Shown here: piece after piece, positions 7,320-14,763 of the stretch
How positions within the stretch are numbered: position 1 is the stretch's first letter
Layout of the letters: each line of letters begins with the position of its first letter
Source of the DNA: CAZEHJ01 sp964512485
GTDB taxonomy: Bacteria > Bacteroidota > Rhodothermia > Rhodothermales > UBA10348
Direction of reading: 5' to 3'
DNA length: 63,398 nucleotides
Assembly (NCBI GenBank): GCA_964512485.1
Contig: CAZEHJ010000010.1
Location: 1-63,398, forward strand
Notes under the pieces: generated by a model
Database searches by the model: none
What the model saw: only the letters and a program-made list of their open reading frames with translations
Told to the model about the DNA's origin: nothing
Translations under genes and position numbers: made by a program

Positions 7320-8579
7320 AGGAGAATCGAAGCGAAGAGGACATATCGACCAGCACTGGTATCATGGAATCTCACCAAGAAGTGTAACCTTGCGTGTCCC
7401 CACTGCTATATGGACGCGGGTGAGAGCGCCGAAGAAGAGCTGAGCACAGAGGAGTGCATGTCCCTCATCGATGAGATGAAGGCCATGGGTACTGAGATGC
7501 TCATTCTGACCGGCGGCGAACCTCTTCTGAGGCGCGACATCTATGATATCGCCTCAAAAGCATCCAGTTTGGGAATGTGGGTGGTGATGGGCACAAACGG
7601 AGTCCTCGTCAACGAGCACGTTGCCCAGAAAATGGTGGACTGCGGTGTAAAAGGTGTCGGGATCAGCATCGATTCTGTTGATCCGGAAAAACATAATGCG
7701 TTTCGTGGAGGCCCGAACGCGTGGAAATATTCAGTCCGCGCCCTTGAAATCTGCCGTGACCATGGACTGGAAGTATTGGTACAGTCCTCGATCATGCAGG
7801 AAAACCGCGAAGAACTTCGGGACTTGCTGGAATTTGCCAAGAGCAAAAATGCCTGGTCCTTCAACCTGTATTTCCTGGTTAAGACAGGCCGGGGAATGGA
7901 ATTGAGTGACCTTTCGGCTGAAGAAACGGAGCAATGCATCCGTGAAATGATCGAATACCAGAGTGATTTTGAGCCCATGTTCATCCGGGCCAAATGCGCC
8001 CCCCAATTCAAGCAGCTCTCCTATGAAATGGGACGAGGTGGCCTTGAGAGCGGTGGATGCATGGCCGGCACAGAATATTGCCGTATCACCCCGGAGGGCA
8101 ATGTTACGCCCTGTCCATACATGGACGTGGTGGCCGGAAATGTGCGCAACGAAGGCTTTACTGAGGTTTGGAAGGCGTCAGAAGTCCTGCTGAATCTGCG
8201 CGACACATACAAATTGAAGGGTCGATGCGGCTCGTGCGAGTTCAACGAGCTTTGTGGAGGATGTCGCTGCCGGGCATATTCGGCAACAGGCGACTACTTG
8301 GCGGAAGATCCTGCATGCAGATATCAGCCGGGGACCATGGAGGCCCCCTCAATGCTGGATGTAGCTTTTTCAGATCCTGTCGCTGCTCGCTTGGACAAAA
8401 TCCCCATTGAGTTCATCCGCGGAAAGGTTCGAAAAGGCTTGATCGCCTATGCCTCCCGACACGGCCTGCGCATTATTACCGAATCTGATATGGACAAAGC
8501 CATGGCCGGAGCCAGCAAAAGATCGTTTGCATCTATGGCGGGTTCGTCCTTATTCAAGCCACATACCCCAGAATCTTGA
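7320..8579 (+). CDS. Radical SAM/SPASM protein, NirJ/AhbD-like, with C-terminal PCP_red-like domain
   Basis: The frame is open from 7320. The radical SAM motif CNLACPHC is encoded at 7383-7406, upstream of the first ATG (7410), so a start at 7410 would delete the cluster-binding cysteines. There is no in-frame ATG, GTG or TTG before the motif. CTG 7356, or a one-base error after GTG 7316, are the candidate starts. The C-terminal SPASM region is Cys-rich (GRCGSCEFNELCGGCRCRAY), followed by GDYLAEDPAC as in the NirJ/AhbC/AhbD enzymes that modify heme side chains. The last ~60 residues (from DPVAARLDKIP) match a PCP_red domain. A role in tetrapyrrole modification is inferred from the resemblance; peptide modification is the main alternative. 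Confidence 0.75.
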   Translation, partial: RRIEAKRTYRPALVSWNLTKKCNLACPHCYMDAGESAEEELSTEECMSLIDEMKAMGTEMLILTGGEPLLRRDIYDIASKASSLGMWVVMGTNGVLVNEHVAQKMVDCGVKGVGISIDSVDPEKHNAFRGGPNAWKYSVRALEICRDHGLEVLVQSSIMQENREELRDLLEFAKSKNAWSFNLYFLVKTGRGMELSDLSAEETEQCIREMIEYQSDFEPMFIRAKCAPQFKQLSYEMGRGGLESGGCMAGTEYCRITPEGNVTPCPYMDVVAGNVRNEGFTEVWKASEVLLNLRDTYKLKGRCGSCEFNELCGGCRCRAYSATGDYLAEDPACRYQPGTMEAPSMLDVAFSDPVAARLDKIPIEFIRGKVRKGLIAYASRHGLRIITESDMDKAMAGASKRSFASMAGSSLFKPHTPES

Positions 8580-8604
8580 ATCGATCACTAACCTATCGAA
8601 AAGA

Positions 8605-9384
8605 ATGGAATTGACAATCGACCAAAAAATCATCGAAGAGCGAATCAATGTTGACGGAAACGTCGGCACGCTCTCGATGAATGACACCGTCCAGAATTTC
8701 AACGTCCTGGAGTTGCCAGAAGATTTCATTCGCTGGCAGCTCGATTACAAGCATGGTATCTATGACGCCATCGCTAAAAACGAATATATCGCGTTCAATG
8801 CGGGACACCTCCCCGTCGTTGGAACGTGGAACCACGGTTCCAAATTCCCGAATTTGGCGAACAAAGGAATTGGGTTTTCTCCGAAAGACGAGCATATCGA
8901 ACACTATCTGAAGATCGTGGAAGATGCCGTTGAAGAGATCGAAAAATTACCACCGCATGCCGTTCACGATACAAGAATGCTTCGTGTTGATGCTGCGCGC
9001 CAGGTATACAGCAATCCGGAACACATAGACTGGAGAAGATTGGCACTACTGGAAATTTTTGAAGGCTCAACACTCAAGAATCTGCGAGATAACCCTCATG
9101 CGTCCGTACTTTGGACAGGAAATTCACCTGTGTTCATGAGCTACCAGGTCGATTGCACAGTGGAAATCATCACGTCTGATGATCTTCGTTACCGGTTTGC
9201 ATGGGCGATGCGCCGTCTTTTTGAATACGAGCCGTTCCACGTGGTTCAGACCATGTACCCGTATGCTTACTGTTTCTGGGTTACAGGATTCAAAAACAAG
9301 ACTCCAATTCGTCGCTACCCGGGAAAACGCAGCGACAATACGGTCAACGAAGGGCACGGAGACATTGACTTCGAAGACAAATAG
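8605..9384 (+). CDS. Unknown protein, possible PNPOx-like split-barrel fold
   Basis: The product has 259 residues; the start chosen is ATG 8605, because the longer frame overlaps the upstream gene. It has no signal peptide or membrane helix. I do not recognise it firmly. The pattern GHLPVVGTWN followed by FEGSTLKNLRDNPHAS, VLWTG and YQVDCTVEI resembles FMN- or heme-binding split-barrel proteins of the pyridoxamine-phosphate-oxidase class, which also includes HugZ-type heme oxygenases. The C-terminal half is rich in Tyr, Phe and Trp (HVVQTMYPYAYCFWV). It sits between the radical SAM gene and the ferredoxin, with 3 bases to the latter. A role beside tetrapyrrole or flavin chemistry is inference. 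Confidence 0.4.
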   Translation: MELTIDQKIIEERINVDGNVGTLSMNDTVQNFNVLELPEDFIRWQLDYKHGIYDAIAKNEYIAFNAGHLPVVGTWNHGSKFPNLANKGIGFSPKDEHIEHYLKIVEDAVEEIEKLPPHAVHDTRMLRVDAARQVYSNPEHIDWRRLALLEIFEGSTLKNLRDNPHASVLWTGNSPVFMSYQVDCTVEIITSDDLRYRFAWAMRRLFEYEPFHVVQTMYPYAYCFWVTGFKNKTPIRRYPGKRSDNTVNEGHGDIDFEDK

Positions 9385-9387
9385 CCC

Positions 9388-9594
9388 GTGGCATACGTAA
9401 TTCTCGATACGTGCGAACAATGTGGAGAGTGTGTTTCTGAATGCCCCATCGATGCCATTCAGGTCGCAGACCCTATCTACGTAATCGACGACACGTGCTG
9501 CGAATTTGACCATTGCGTCGCCGTATGCCCCAAAGAAGCAATCGTACACGAAAGCGAAGCCCCGATCCCAAAAGATGAATCGACCACTGATTGA
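9388..9594 (+). CDS. Small 4Fe-4S ferredoxin with an atypical second site
   Basis: A 68-residue ferredoxin starts with GTG, 3 bases after the previous stop. The first site is canonical (CEQCGECVSECP). The second reads CCEFDHCVAVCP, so the position of the usual second cysteine (three before the third) holds Phe, and a Cys lies next to the first one. The second cluster could be a 3Fe-4S or a differently ligated 4Fe-4S centre. An acidic C-terminal tail follows. The likely job is electron donation to the radical SAM protein. The next gene starts inside its last 20 bases. Confidence 0.85.
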   Translation: MAYVILDTCEQCGECVSECPIDAIQVADPIYVIDDTCCEFDHCVAVCPKEAIVHESEAPIPKDESTTD

Positions 9595-10168
9595 CACAAA
9601 TCTGGTCATCGAGTTCATAAACAAACTTGATGCTCAATTTGACAAGCCCGGTGAAATCCTGTTCACGGGCGAAACAACACACGTCGTCGAAGGCTGGCGT
9701 GGATGGAGCACGCACATTGAGTTTGCTTCATCTGTCAGCAAAGATGGCCGTTCTTTGTTCAATGAATGTGTCCGTCAGATAGCCGATGAAATGCGAATAG
9801 CTGTCACAGATGAATTTCCTGGAACAGTGGTTCCGCTTCCGGCAGGTTATCAGGAACGCTCACGCGAACCCGGTGCATCATTTGACGCCAAGAAGTTGAA
9901 AGTATTGCACTTTGACCCGTATTCGATTGTATATCGATACATCGCGCGCGGCCTGGAGCAGGACTACCAAATGGCGCTGTCATTTCTAGAAAATGAATGG
10001 GTCACCGAGGAGGAGATGGACCGGCGCCTGGTGGATTTGATTAAGGAATTCAACTTCAAAACGATACGGCAGGACCCGGCAGAATTCTTACGTAGATATA
10101 ACGGACTGAATCAGATGTGGAATTCCACGCACAATGCCGGGAAGACGCATCGATCTACACCTATTTGA
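9575..10168 (+). CDS. DUF6036-like nucleotidyltransferase-fold protein
   Basis: The product has 197 residues; the start chosen is ATG 9575, overlapping the ferredoxin's 3' end by 20 bases. The pattern GETTHVVEGWRGWSTHIE, then PLPAGYQERS, then FDPYSIVYRYIARG and a C-terminal helical part follows the layout of DUF6036 nucleotidyltransferase-like proteins (GGTTAVLEGWR, PLPxGWxxR, YDPY). In the family the first motif normally reads GG; here it is GE, so catalysis may be lost. Such proteins often come as a pair with a small unknown partner, as here. A toxin-antitoxin-like or regulatory role is possible. Why it lies inside a cofactor gene set is not known. Confidence 0.55.
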   Translation: MNRPLIDTNLVIEFINKLDAQFDKPGEILFTGETTHVVEGWRGWSTHIEFASSVSKDGRSLFNECVRQIADEMRIAVTDEFPGTVVPLPAGYQERSREPGASFDAKKLKVLHFDPYSIVYRYIARGLEQDYQMALSFLENEWVTEEEMDRRLVDLIKEFNFKTIRQDPAEFLRRYNGLNQMWNSTHNAGKTHRSTPI

Positions 10169-10185
10169 ACGGCTCTTTTATTGCA

Positions 10186-10590
10186 ATGGTATATCTGCCC
10201 CAATCACGAGGAACGACTGAACTCCATCCCGACAAAACGCCGGGATGGAACGAAGTGCACTTCGTGAATCGGGAAGAATTTGCTACGATGGCCCCAACCG
10301 TTCTCCAATTGGAAGTCAGCCGTTTGACGAAGCTCCTGCCGGAGTTTGATCTGGGATCGGATACCTACAATTCGATCATAGCGGCCCGCAGAAAAGTGGA
10401 ATCACTGCAGTTTTCGATAAAGAATGAGATGAATCCGGACGAAGTCGAATCATGTGCCGCGGATCTTGAATCATCCATCATGTGCGTGTCTGCGGCCGAT
10501 TCGGATGCAGATGCGGATTCCTCCCGTGTCCTGGTATACGTGGCGGATCGTCTCGTGTATATTCTCGGTCAGCTTCGCCATCTATATTGA
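10186..10590 (+). CDS. Unknown acidic protein paired with the DUF6036-like gene
   Basis: The protein has 134 residues from ATG 10186. TTG 10165, overlapping the previous stop, and ATG 10117 are possible alternative starts. It is helical and acidic, with an Asp/Ala repeat (DADADSS) before a hydrophobic C-terminal end (VLVYVADRLVYILGQL). No domain is recognised and no metal-binding motif is visible. It is nearly contiguous with the DUF6036-like gene, so the two probably act together. The gap to the following UspA gene is 48 bases. Confidence 0.5.
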   Translation: MVYLPQSRGTTELHPDKTPGWNEVHFVNREEFATMAPTVLQLEVSRLTKLLPEFDLGSDTYNSIIAARRKVESLQFSIKNEMNPDEVESCAADLESSIMCVSAADSDADADSSRVLVYVADRLVYILGQLRHLY

Positions 10591-10638
10591 TTCGTCCGAC
10601 TACACTCAACCCGTTTAAACCTTCATTCCTTGCCCAAC

Positions 10639-12594
10639 ATGTTTGACAAGATTTTTGTACCGGTAGACAATTCTGAGCACTCGGCGACGTCGGTTGACCT
10701 TGCTGTGAAGCTGGGTCAGGCATTTGAATCCAAACTCATTGGCAGCCATGCATACGCCGCGCGTCTGCACGACTACCGATTCAAGCAGATGGAATTCACC
10801 CTCCCTGAAGAGTACCTCATCGAGGAGGAGATGGAGAAGCAGCGCAAAGTGCATGATTCTCTGATTACGATGGGACTTGAGCTCATTTCTGACTCCTATC
10901 TGGTCGTGATGCAAAAAAAGGCGCTCGAAGCGGGACTTCCATTCAAACCCAAGATGTATGATGGAAAGAACTTTCAGGTCATCGCCAATGACATTGAAGA
11001 AAGTGACTACGATCTGGTGATCATGGGCGCATTGGGTCTGGGAGCTGTGAGAGACAGCCAGTTGGGAAGTGTATGCGAACGTGTGGTGCGCCGCTCGCGG
11101 ACGGACACCATTGTGATCAAAAACACAGCCCCCATCGATGAACAACTCACCGCGTCGGGTGGCGATGTGTCGCATACAGACGGTGGCTCGATAGTCGTGG
11201 CTCTTGATGGCAGTCCTGAATCCTACTCGGGACTAAAGACCGCGCTCGAACTGGGCCGCAAGTTCAACAAGTCGGTCGAAGCCATCTCTGTCTATGATCC
11301 GTACCTGCACTATGCCATGTTCAACAGCCTGGTTACGGTGCTGACGGACAAAGCGGCCAAAGTATTCAAGTTCGAAGAACAGGAGCAACTGCATGAAGAC
11401 GTGATCGACACGGGGCTCGCCAAGATCTATCAGTCCCATCTCGAAGTTGCCAGGCGTCTGGCGGAAGAGGAAAATGCAGATCTCAAAATCACGCTACTAG
11501 ATGGAAAAGCATTTGAGAAGATTCTCGAATACGTCAGGCGGGAGAAGCCCTGGATGCTCGTCATGGGCCGGATCGGGGTGCATAGCGATGAATCGATGGA
11601 TATCGGGAGCAACACCGAAAACCTGCTTCGCATGGTCCCGTGCAACGTGTATCTGTCGAGCAAACGATTCCAACCTCACGTCGATGTGAAGGCAGAAGAG
11701 TCGATGATGTGGACCGAACCCGCTCAGGCCATTCTGGACAAGGCTCCAGATTTCGCGAAGGGTATCGCCCGTACCATAATTCACCGCTGGGCCATGGAAA
11801 GAGGCCACTCCGTCATCACGACGAAAGTCGTCGAAGGTGCAATGCGAACAATCCTGCCCGAGTCTTCCATGAAAGCCATGGGCATTATCGCCGAAGACCT
11901 GGCCGTTCAGGAACTTGAAAGCCAGAATATCGACGTCTACATCTGCGAAAAATGCGGATGGACCGGCAAAGGATTCGAACCGAAGAAGTGCACCGTTTGT
12001 GGAGCGCCCCCGGAGGATATCAATAAGCTGGACCGAAAAGCGTTGGACGAACTCGGTCCACTCGAAGGCGCCATTACGGAAGAGAAGACGTTTGATTCGG
12101 TCCGATTAAAATGGACCGCCGAGGCCCGGGCACTCCTGAAGAAACTCCCTGACGGATATCAGCAACGCCGCGCGAAGGCACAAATTGAAAAAACTGCTCG
12201 TGTCAGGAAGATTGATACGATCACGTTGGATATGGTGACTCCCATTGTGGGTCACACGGAGGAAACCACTGAAAATCTGGAGGAAAGAGGAAAATTGAAG
12301 CAGACGGCAGCCGAAACGGCCACTCCGACCGACATGAATGTCCGCGACGGTAACTATTCGTGGACTCCCGATGCCATTGAGCGACTTAATCGGGTACCCG
12401 AAGGATTCATGCGGAGCGGCACGAAGAAGCGTGTCGAAAAAGCGGCTGCAAAACGAGGTGTTGACCTGATTGATCTGGCTGTTGTCGAAGAGGGCGTCAA
12501 AGAAGGTCTCAAGATGATGGAAGAAATGATCAAGAAGCAGAACAAAGACAAAGACAAAGACTCAGCAGATTCCTCTTCAGACTCGGATGAGTAG
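10639..12594 (+). CDS. Double UspA protein with rubredoxin-like knuckle and three PCP_red-like domains
   Basis: The preferred start is ATG 10639; a TTG 9 bases earlier is in frame. The 651-residue soluble product begins with two UspA domains (about residues 1-160 and 180-345). Both carry the ATP-binding type motif (GALGLGAVRDSQLGS and GRIGVHSDESMDIGS). A PCP_red-like domain starts at Trp358, a rubredoxin-like site has Cys436, Cys439, Cys451 and Cys454, and two further PCP_red-like domains start near Trp492 and Trp575. The tail is Lys/Asp-rich. PCP_red is the C-terminal domain of the BchB subunit of dark protochlorophyllide reductase, so tetrapyrrole binding is a reasonable guess. The fusion may sense ATP or redox state. 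Mrp follows 9 bases later. Confidence 0.75.
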   Translation: MFDKIFVPVDNSEHSATSVDLAVKLGQAFESKLIGSHAYAARLHDYRFKQMEFTLPEEYLIEEEMEKQRKVHDSLITMGLELISDSYLVVMQKKALEAGLPFKPKMYDGKNFQVIANDIEESDYDLVIMGALGLGAVRDSQLGSVCERVVRRSRTDTIVIKNTAPIDEQLTASGGDVSHTDGGSIVVALDGSPESYSGLKTALELGRKFNKSVEAISVYDPYLHYAMFNSLVTVLTDKAAKVFKFEEQEQLHEDVIDTGLAKIYQSHLEVARRLAEEENADLKITLLDGKAFEKILEYVRREKPWMLVMGRIGVHSDESMDIGSNTENLLRMVPCNVYLSSKRFQPHVDVKAEESMMWTEPAQAILDKAPDFAKGIARTIIHRWAMERGHSVITTKVVEGAMRTILPESSMKAMGIIAEDLAVQELESQNIDVYICEKCGWTGKGFEPKKCTVCGAPPEDINKLDRKALDELGPLEGAITEEKTFDSVRLKWTAEARALLKKLPDGYQQRRAKAQIEKTARVRKIDTITLDMVTPIVGHTEETTENLEERGKLKQTAAETATPTDMNVRDGNYSWTPDAIERLNRVPEGFMRSGTKKRVEKAAAKRGVDLIDLAVVEEGVKEGLKMMEEMIKKQNKDKDKDSADSSSDSDE

Positions 12595-12603
12595 CCGACT
12601 GGA

Positions 12604-13485
12604 ATGAAGTCATACCATGATATAGCCACGGACGGGGGTTCAGGCGTCGCTTCGCAGGTCGCAGATCAGGAATCGCGACTTCTGGAGCGACTCTCCCGGA
12701 TTGACCATGTTGTTGCGGTCATGAGCGGTAAGGGAGGTGTGGGAAAGAGCATGACCACAGTTTTGCTTGCGACCGCTCTCGCGCAGAAAGGCCTGTCCGT
12801 CGGTATCGTGGATGCGGACATCAATGGTGCATCTCAAGTCAAAATGACGGGTATCGCGCGCCAGGTGAAGGTGGAAGACGAGGGTGTCTCACCTGCCCGG
12901 ACCGATTCGGGCGTTGAGGTAATGTCAATCGACCTTTTTCTGGATGAGGGCTCCGCGGTCAGGTGGAATGCTGTGACCGAGCGAAGCACGTTTACGTGGA
13001 GAGGAATGGTAGAAGTGGCCGCCATCCGGGAAATGCTGGCTGATACGGCCTGGAGCAAGCTGGATGTGTTGTTCATCGATCTGCCGCCCGGCACGGACAA
13101 ACTCCCAAACCTCCTGGATCTTGTGCCCACGTTGTCGGCGGCCATCGTGGTTTCAATTCCGAGCGAGGTTTCCTCGTATGTCGTCAACAAGTCCGTTTCA
13201 ATCGCACGCGAGTCCCTTCAGGGCAAGCCCATCTTGCTGATCGAGAACATGACCGAGTTTGTTTGCCCCAATTGCGATACGGTCCACAAACTGTTCGAGA
13301 GCTCCTCCGATGCGCCCACCCTGGACGTCGATTCCATAGGCAGAATCCCCTTCGATCCATCCCTTTCGCGAACCATTGATCAAGGGATGACGTTCGATTC
13401 CGTGTCCGGATCAACCGCCACTGCGGCTGCGCTCAGGACAACTTCCGACAGATTGCTGGAAGAACTAGTCAAACCTCAAATCTGA
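12604..13485 (+). CDS. Mrp/NBP35-family P-loop ATPase (Fe-S carrier type)
   Basis: The 293-residue protein has the deviant Walker A motif GKGGVGKS (residues 42-49), the switch motif VDADINGAS, and FIDLPPGTDK as Walker B. The C-terminal pair Cys221-x2-Cys224 (CPNC) bridges a 4Fe-4S cluster between the monomers of Mrp/ApbC carriers. It lacks the N-terminal MIP18/DUF59 domain of standard Mrp and is somewhat divergent, so it could instead be a dedicated assembly factor. It follows the UspA fusion by 9 bases and precedes the zinc-ribbon protein by 12. Loading clusters onto the radical SAM protein or the ferredoxin is inferred from context. Confidence 0.85.
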   Translation: MKSYHDIATDGGSGVASQVADQESRLLERLSRIDHVVAVMSGKGGVGKSMTTVLLATALAQKGLSVGIVDADINGASQVKMTGIARQVKVEDEGVSPARTDSGVEVMSIDLFLDEGSAVRWNAVTERSTFTWRGMVEVAAIREMLADTAWSKLDVLFIDLPPGTDKLPNLLDLVPTLSAAIVVSIPSEVSSYVVNKSVSIARESLQGKPILLIENMTEFVCPNCDTVHKLFESSSDAPTLDVDSIGRIPFDPSLSRTIDQGMTFDSVSGSTATAAALRTTSDRLLEELVKPQI

Positions 13486-13497
13486 GGAGTATCCGAA

Positions 13498-14246
13498 ATG
13501 AAATTTCTCTGTGTTGATTGTGACAGCCAAATGGCCCTCAGCGAAACGCGTGGACCAGATCAGGGGTCAATGACGGTTGTTTTCACGTGCAAAAGCTGTG
13601 AGCGCCAGATAGCGATGCTCACGAATGCTCAGGAGACACAGATGGTTCACTCGCTGGGCGTCAAGATTGGAGGGCGAAAGAGCGAGCCCCGACCCATGGA
13701 GACCATACGTGGATCCCTTGTCGGAGCGGCGGGAGACGGAGCTTCCGCGCCTGATGCCACCCCGGCACCAACAGCGACTTCGGCGCCCGATGCCACCCCG
13801 GCGCCTGCAGCAACTTCGGCACCCGANNNNNNNNNNNNNNNNNNNNNNNNNNNNNNNNNNNNNNNNNNNNNNNNNNNNNNNNNNNNNNNNNNNNNNNNNN
13901 NNNNNNNNNNNNNNNNNNNNNNNNNNCAGCGACTTCGGCGCCCGATGCCACCCCGGCGCCTGCAGCAACTTCGGCACCCGATGCCACCCCGGCACCTGTA
14001 ACCGACGAATCCGAGAGCGAAGGAAAATGCCCGTTTTCAACCATGGTCGTCGAAGGATCGCAGCCCCAGTTCGCTCAGCCGGATGGCATTCAGTGGACTT
14101 CCGAAGCGGAAGAACGGCTTCAGAATATACCATCGTTCATTCGCTCGATGGTCAAAAGAGGCATTGAAGATCACGCCAAGGCTCAGGGAGTCAAACTCAT
14201 TGACAAAGAAGTCATGGCGTCGGTCCGAGAAAACATGGGGATGTAA
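13498..14246 (+). CDS. Zinc-ribbon protein with Ala/Pro/Thr repeat linker and C-terminal PCP_red-like domain (interrupted by assembly gap)
   Basis: GAGGAG lies 8 bases before the ATG. The N-terminal ~60 residues have two CxxC pairs (CVDC and CKSC), a zinc ribbon. A low-complexity linker of 12-residue repeats (PDATPAPAATSA) is cut by 100 Ns. After the gap the repeat continues, then comes ESEGKCPFSTMV and a PCP_red-like domain from IQWTSEAEERLQNIP to the end. The frames on the two sides do not match at the nominal gap length; a true gap of 17 bases plus whole repeats restores one frame. I therefore treat this as one gene, not two. It is the last gene of the set and meets a minus-strand gene 3 bases later. 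Confidence 0.75.
13741..13999 (+). repeat. In-frame 36-bp tandem repeat (72-bp higher-order unit) in the linker
   Basis: Each 36-bp unit encodes 12 residues of the type APDATPAPxATS. Two variants alternate: one ends CCA ACA GCG ACT TCG, the other CCT GCA GCA ACT TCG. This makes a 72-bp higher-order unit. At least four units are visible around the gap. Such repeats make flexible extended linkers, and they collapse in short-read assembly, which explains the gap. Confidence 0.9.
13827..13926. other. Assembly gap of 100 N
   Basis: Exactly 100 Ns, a usual scaffolding placeholder, lie inside the tandem repeat. Matching the repeat phase on both sides gives a real length of 17 bases, or 17 plus a multiple of the repeat unit. 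This keeps the reading frame, which 100 does not. Confidence 0.95.
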
Positions 14247-14249
14247 AGC

Positions 14250-14756
14250 TCATAGATCCAGTATTCCGGAAATTCCGCCGGTACCAAGACGTCCTTTCAG
14301 TTTTTGCTCGGTGCTTTCCAGACGCCTCACTTTGGCGGGTTCGCCTTCTATCAATTCCAGCAGATTGTCGGCGTCCTTGATAATTGCGTGCCACGTATCT
14401 GAATCGGGGAATCGACCCTCCGCCCACTCATCTTGATCCAGGCGGTCTACGCGAAGCTCGAGAAAGCGATTGAATCGTTCCAAATATCCGAATTCGTCCT
14501 CTGTAAACGCCGACTCAAAATCGAGCGCTTCCTGCTGATCACGATCTCCCTTGAAACCGTCCATGTAACGGTGTCCGGGCTTGAAGATCAGATCAAACCA
14601 CATTCTGCAGAGCTCAAATGCGGTTTTTTCAGTTGACAGATCCGGAAGGACACTGTTCAAAACCGGAGCAGATCGGATGAGCGCGAGCGCGTCCAAGACG
14701 CGCTCGCGCACCGATTCAATATCTGGCAAAGAGTTGTCCTCGTAATGGTCTGTCAT
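14250..14756 (-). CDS. Unknown 168-residue soluble protein
   Basis: The product is an acidic, mostly helical cytoplasmic protein without signal, membrane helix or Cys motif. I recognise no family. It has patterns such as ELCRMWFDLIFKPGHRYMDG and FEHFTEDEFGYL-like aromatic/acidic stretches in the middle. Its start lies 7 bases after the stop of the ABC adaptor gene on the same strand, so it is the last gene of that operon. Its stop faces the zinc-ribbon gene's stop 3 bases away. Function unknown. Confidence 0.6.
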   Translation of the reverse strand: MTDHYEDNSLPDIESVRERVLDALALIRSAPVLNSVLPDLSTEKTAFELCRMWFDLIFKPGHRYMDGFKGDRDQQEALDFESAFTEDEFGYLERFNRFLELRVDRLDQDEWAEGRFPDSDTWHAIIKDADNLLELIEGEPAKVRRLESTEQKLKGRLGTGGISGILDL

Positions 14757-14763
14757 ATGCAGC

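Noticed and set aside
13741..13999. CRISPR-like repeat array
   Set aside because: Units are contiguous with no spacers, in frame with a gene, and code for a Pro/Ala linker.
13567..14167. Other frames across the N gap
   Set aside because: They arise from the tandem repeat read in wrong frames and from Ns translated as X.
2..14246. Nitrite oxidoreductase (nitrifier) locus
   Set aside because: EB_dh and bd-like parts recall nitrifiers, but no NxrA/NxrB-type molybdoenzyme is present in the window.
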